From JBFGCA01 sp041567315 (GTDB lineage: Bacteria > Acidobacteriota > Thermoanaerobaculia > Multivoradales > JAHEKO01): a DNA stretch of 8,721 bases. A model generated the notes under the pieces. It was not told the origin of the DNA. It saw only the letters and a list, made by a program, of their open reading frames with translations, and made no database searches. The DNA lies in assembly GCA_041567315.1 (NCBI GenBank), contig JBFGCA010000153.1, positions 1-8,721 on the forward strand, read 5' to 3'. This document shows, piece after piece, positions 5,970 to 8,721 of this stretch (positions are counted from its first letter, which is position 1; every line of letters starts with the position of its first letter). Position numbers and translations under genes: made by a program.

Positions 5970-8721
5970 ATGCCGGTCACCAGGGTCGTCAAGCGCACCG
6001 GCGAGATCGCCGATTTCGACGAGGAGCGGATCCGCAACGCCATCCTCAAGGCGGTGATGGCCACCGGGTGCGAGCTGGCGACCGACCGCCTCGACGCCAT
6101 CGTCGGGGGCGTGGTGGAGGAGGTCCGCGGCCGCTTCACCGAGTTCTTCCCCAACGTCGAGAACATCCAGGACCTGGTCGAGAAGCACCTCGTCCTCGAC
6201 GGCCACTACGAGATCGCCAAGGCCTACATCCTCTACCGCGCCGAGCGCCGCAAGGTGCGCGAGCAGGCCAAGCGGCGGGCCATCGAGGACGCCCGCCTGG
6301 GCAAGCTCACGGTCACCAAGGCCGACGGCCGGCAGGCGCTGTTCAACGTCAAGAAGATCGAAGACACGCTGCGCCGCGCCGCCGAGGGGCTGGACGGCGA
6401 GCTGGCCTTCGGGGCGCTGGTCCGCGAGGTGATCAACAACGTCTACGACGGCATCCCCACCCAGCAGATCGGGCAGGCGATGGTGCTGTCGGCGACCGCC
6501 CACATCGAGCGCGATCCGGCCTACGGCTGGCTGGCCGCGCGGCTGCTGCTGGAGACCCTCTACAAGGAGATCTTCAAGCGCTCGACGCGGCCCGAGGAGC
6601 GCGACGCCGTCTACCGCGGCGCCTTCCGGCAGGGCATCCGGCTGGGCGTCGACGGCGGGCTGCTGGACCGGCGGCTGGCCGGCTTCGACCTCGACCTGTT
6701 GGCCGCCAGCCTGCGGCCGGAGCGCGACCGGCTGTTCCAGTACCTGGGGCTGCAGACCCTGACCGACCGCTACTTCGTGCGCGCCGGGGGGCGGCCGCTG
6801 GAGACCCCGCAGGCCTTCTGGATGCGGGTGGCGATGGGTCTGGCGGTGGACGAGCCGGAGCGCAACGAGCGGGCGCTCGAGTTCTACGAGCTGATGTCGG
6901 AGCTGCGCTACGTGCCCTCGACCCCGACGCTGTTCCACTCGGGGACGGTCCATCCGCAGCTCAGCTCGTGCTACCTCACCACCATCGCCGACGACCTCGA
7001 CCACATCTTCAAGTCGCTGGCCGACAACGCCCGGCTCTCCAAGTGGTCGGGGGGGCTGGGCAACGACTGGACCAACGTCCGCGCCACCGGCGCCCCCATC
7101 AAGAGCACCCACGTCGAGAGCCAGGGGGTGGTGCCGTTCCTCAAGATCGCCAACGACGTCACCATGGCGATCAACCGCAGCGGCAAGCGGCGCGGCGCCA
7201 CCTGCGCCTATCTCGAGACCTGGCACTACGACGTCGAGGACTTCCTCGACCTGCGTCGCAACACCGGCGACGAGCGCCGCCGCACCCACGACATGAACAC
7301 CGCCAACTGGATCCCCGACCTGTTCATGAAGCGGCTGGAGGCGGACGAGGAGTGGACGCTGTTCTCGCCCGACGAGACCCCCGACCTCCACGGGCTCTAC
7401 GGGCGCCGGTTCGAGGAGCGCTACCGCGAGTACGAGGCGCAGGCGGAACGCGGCGAGATGCGGCTGTGGAAGAAGATCCCGGCCCGCAGCCTGTGGCGCA
7501 AGATGCTGACCATGCTGTTCGAGACCGGGCACCCCTGGATCACCTTCAAGGACGCCTGCAACGTCCGCTCGCCGCAGGACCACGCCGGGGTCATCCACTC
7601 CTCGAACCTGTGCACCGAGATCACCCTCAACACCTCGCCCGAGGAGACCGCGGTCTGCAACCTGGGATCGGTCAACCTGGCGCGGCACGTCGAGGGCGGG
7701 GCGCTCGACCGCGAGCGGCTGGCGGCCACCGTCAGGACCGCCATCCGCATGCTCGACAACGTCGTCGACATCAACTTCTACCCCACCGAGGAGGCGCGGC
7801 GCTCCAACCTCAGGCACCGGCCGATCGGGCTCGGGGTGATGGGTCTGCAGGACGCGCTCTTCGATCTCGACCTGCCGTTCGAAAGCGAGGAGGCGCTCGA
7901 GTTCGTCGACGCCACCCAGGAGCAGATCGCCTACCACACCATCCTGGCCTCGGCCGAGCTGGCGGCGGAGCGCGGCGCCTACGGCTCCCACCCGGGCTCC
8001 AAGTGGGAGCGCGGCATCCTGCCGCTCGACACCCTGGACCTGCTGGAGCAGGAGCGCGGGGTGCCGGTCGAGGTGTCGCGCAGCCAGCGGCTCGACTGGC
8101 AGCCGGTGCGCGAGGCCATCCGCCGCCACGGAATGCGCAACTCCAACACCATGGCGATCGCCCCCACCGCCACCATCTCCAACATCGCCGGCTGCTTCCC
8201 GTGCATCGAGCCGATCTACAAGAACATCTACGTCAAGGCCAACATCAGCGGCGAGTTCACGGTGGTCAACCGCTATCTGGTGGAGGAGCTCAAGGACCTG
8301 GGGCTGTGGAGCGACGAGATGCTCGAGCAGCTCAAGTACTGCGACGGCAACGTGTCGCTGATCCCCGAGCTGCCCGAGGCACTCAAGCGGAAGTACAAGG
8401 AGGCGTTCGAAATCGACCCCGTCTGGTGTCTCAAGATGACCGCCGCCCGCGGCAAGTGGATCGACCAGAGCCAGTCTCACAACGACTTCTTGAAGGGGAC
8501 CTCCGGCAAGCGGCTGTCGGAGGTCTACGTCGCGGCCTGGAGGATGGGTCTCAAGACCACCTACTATCTGCGCAGCCTGGCCGCCACCCAGATCGAGAAA
8601 TCGACCCTCGACGCCGCCAAGTACGGCTACACCCAGAAGCGCGAGTACGACCTGCCGATGGCGGCGTCGGCCGGGGCCGGAGCCGCCCCTCCGGGAGCCG
8701 CCCAGCCCGCCTACGGCGGCA
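5970..8721 (+). CDS. nrdA: Class I ribonucleotide reductase, large subunit (3' end cut by window)
   Basis: Reduces ribonucleoside diphosphates to deoxyribonucleotides in the cytoplasm. 917 codons are visible with no stop, so the C-terminus lies outside. Residues 1-100 (VTRVVKRTGEIADFDEERI...) and about 113-205 (LTVTKADGRQALFNVKKIEDTL...) are two successive ATP-cone allosteric domains. The N-terminal reductase domain and the catalytic barrel follow. Catalytic residues are visible: the redox-pair cysteines Cys334 (SSCYL) and Cys563 (AVCNLGS), the thiyl Cys548 with Asn546 and Glu550 in SSNLCTEI, and the PTATIS loop at 732-737. Tyr865-Tyr866 in KTTYYLRS match the radical-transfer tyrosines of E. 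coli NrdA (730/731) and argue for class I over B12-dependent class II. A small-subunit gene nrdB should therefore follow. The visible tail turns Ala/Gly/Pro-rich, as expected for the flexible linker to the C-terminal redox cysteines. Start and reading frame are secured by AGGAGG and the conserved N-terminus. Probably NrdR-controlled. Confidence 0.95.
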   Translation, partial: MPVTRVVKRTGEIADFDEERIRNAILKAVMATGCELATDRLDAIVGGVVEEVRGRFTEFFPNVENIQDLVEKHLVLDGHYEIAKAYILYRAERRKVREQAKRRAIEDARLGKLTVTKADGRQALFNVKKIEDTLRRAAEGLDGELAFGALVREVINNVYDGIPTQQIGQAMVLSATAHIERDPAYGWLAARLLLETLYKEIFKRSTRPEERDAVYRGAFRQGIRLGVDGGLLDRRLAGFDLDLLAASLRPERDRLFQYLGLQTLTDRYFVRAGGRPLETPQAFWMRVAMGLAVDEPERNERALEFYELMSELRYVPSTPTLFHSGTVHPQLSSCYLTTIADDLDHIFKSLADNARLSKWSGGLGNDWTNVRATGAPIKSTHVESQGVVPFLKIANDVTMAINRSGKRRGATCAYLETWHYDVEDFLDLRRNTGDERRRTHDMNTANWIPDLFMKRLEADEEWTLFSPDETPDLHGLYGRRFEERYREYEAQAERGEMRLWKKIPARSLWRKMLTMLFETGHPWITFKDACNVRSPQDHAGVIHSSNLCTEITLNTSPEETAVCNLGSVNLARHVEGGALDRERLAATVRTAIRMLDNVVDINFYPTEEARRSNLRHRPIGLGVMGLQDALFDLDLPFESEEALEFVDATQEQIAYHTILASAELAAERGAYGSHPGSKWERGILPLDTLDLLEQERGVPVEVSRSQRLDWQPVREAIRRHGMRNSNTMAIAPTATISNIAGCFPCIEPIYKNIYVKANISGEFTVVNRYLVEELKDLGLWSDEMLEQLKYCDGNVSLIPELPEALKRKYKEAFEIDPVWCLKMTAARGKWIDQSQSHNDFLKGTSGKRLSEVYVAAWRMGLKTTYYLRSLAATQIEKSTLDAAKYGYTQKREYDLPMAASAGAGAAPPGAAQPAYGG

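Noticed and set aside
5958..8480. 840-residue open frame on the minus strand opposite nrdA
   Set aside because: It is an antisense shadow of a clearly identified reductase gene. It arises because GC-rich third positions remove stop codons on the opposite strand. The translation is a monotone of Leu, Val, Gly, Asp, Arg and His without any recognisable domain.
5970..8721. Class II (NrdJ) assignment of the reductase
   Set aside because: The conserved KTTYYLRS motif with the radical-transfer tyrosine pair and the overall order of NrdA motifs favour class I. Absence of nrdB in the window is explained by the window edge.

Overview
The window is GC-rich chromosomal DNA of a bacterium with strong G/C preference at third codon positions. 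Gene content is core metabolism, not mobile or defence DNA. I saw no tRNA, rRNA, CRISPR array, transposase or phage gene. The lipobox on the iron-binding protein and the FbpABC system suggest an envelope-bearing, probably Gram-negative, bacterium. The protein styles (hexameric-type citrate synthase, class I ribonucleotide reductase with two ATP-cones) would fit Acidobacteriota, Myxococcota or a GC-rich proteobacterium. I cannot assign the phylum from sequence alone.

All real genes are on the + strand. (1) 79-1353 is citrate synthase, entry to the TCA cycle. (2) 1405-1749 is a small membrane protein resembling the PGPGW family, followed by a possible intrinsic terminator at 1768-1794. (3) 1885-5633 is a tight operon for a ferric-iron ABC importer: lipoprotein binding protein fbpA, fused two-domain permease fbpB (3-nt gap) and ATPase fbpC (TGATG, 1-nt overlap). 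Its promoter (-35 TTGACA at 1793, -10-like CACAAT at 1817) carries a 25-bp dyad element resembling a type 1 IscR (Rrf2-family) operator. (4) 5634-5969 is a 336-nt intergenic region with a promoter and two NrdR-box-like elements spaced exactly 31 bp, then a leader of about 200 nt with hairpins and a strong ribosome binding site. (5) From 5970 to the window end runs the large subunit of class I ribonucleotide reductase, cut by the window edge within its C-terminal tail.

The products fit together loosely through iron. FbpABC imports Fe3+, and class I ribonucleotide reductases need a metal-bearing small subunit, which must be encoded outside the window. Separate regulatory signatures (IscR/Rrf2-like for uptake, NrdR-like for dNTP synthesis) suggest the two units are controlled independently. 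I found no undescribed multi-gene system here. The most informative non-coding signals are the two operator candidates.
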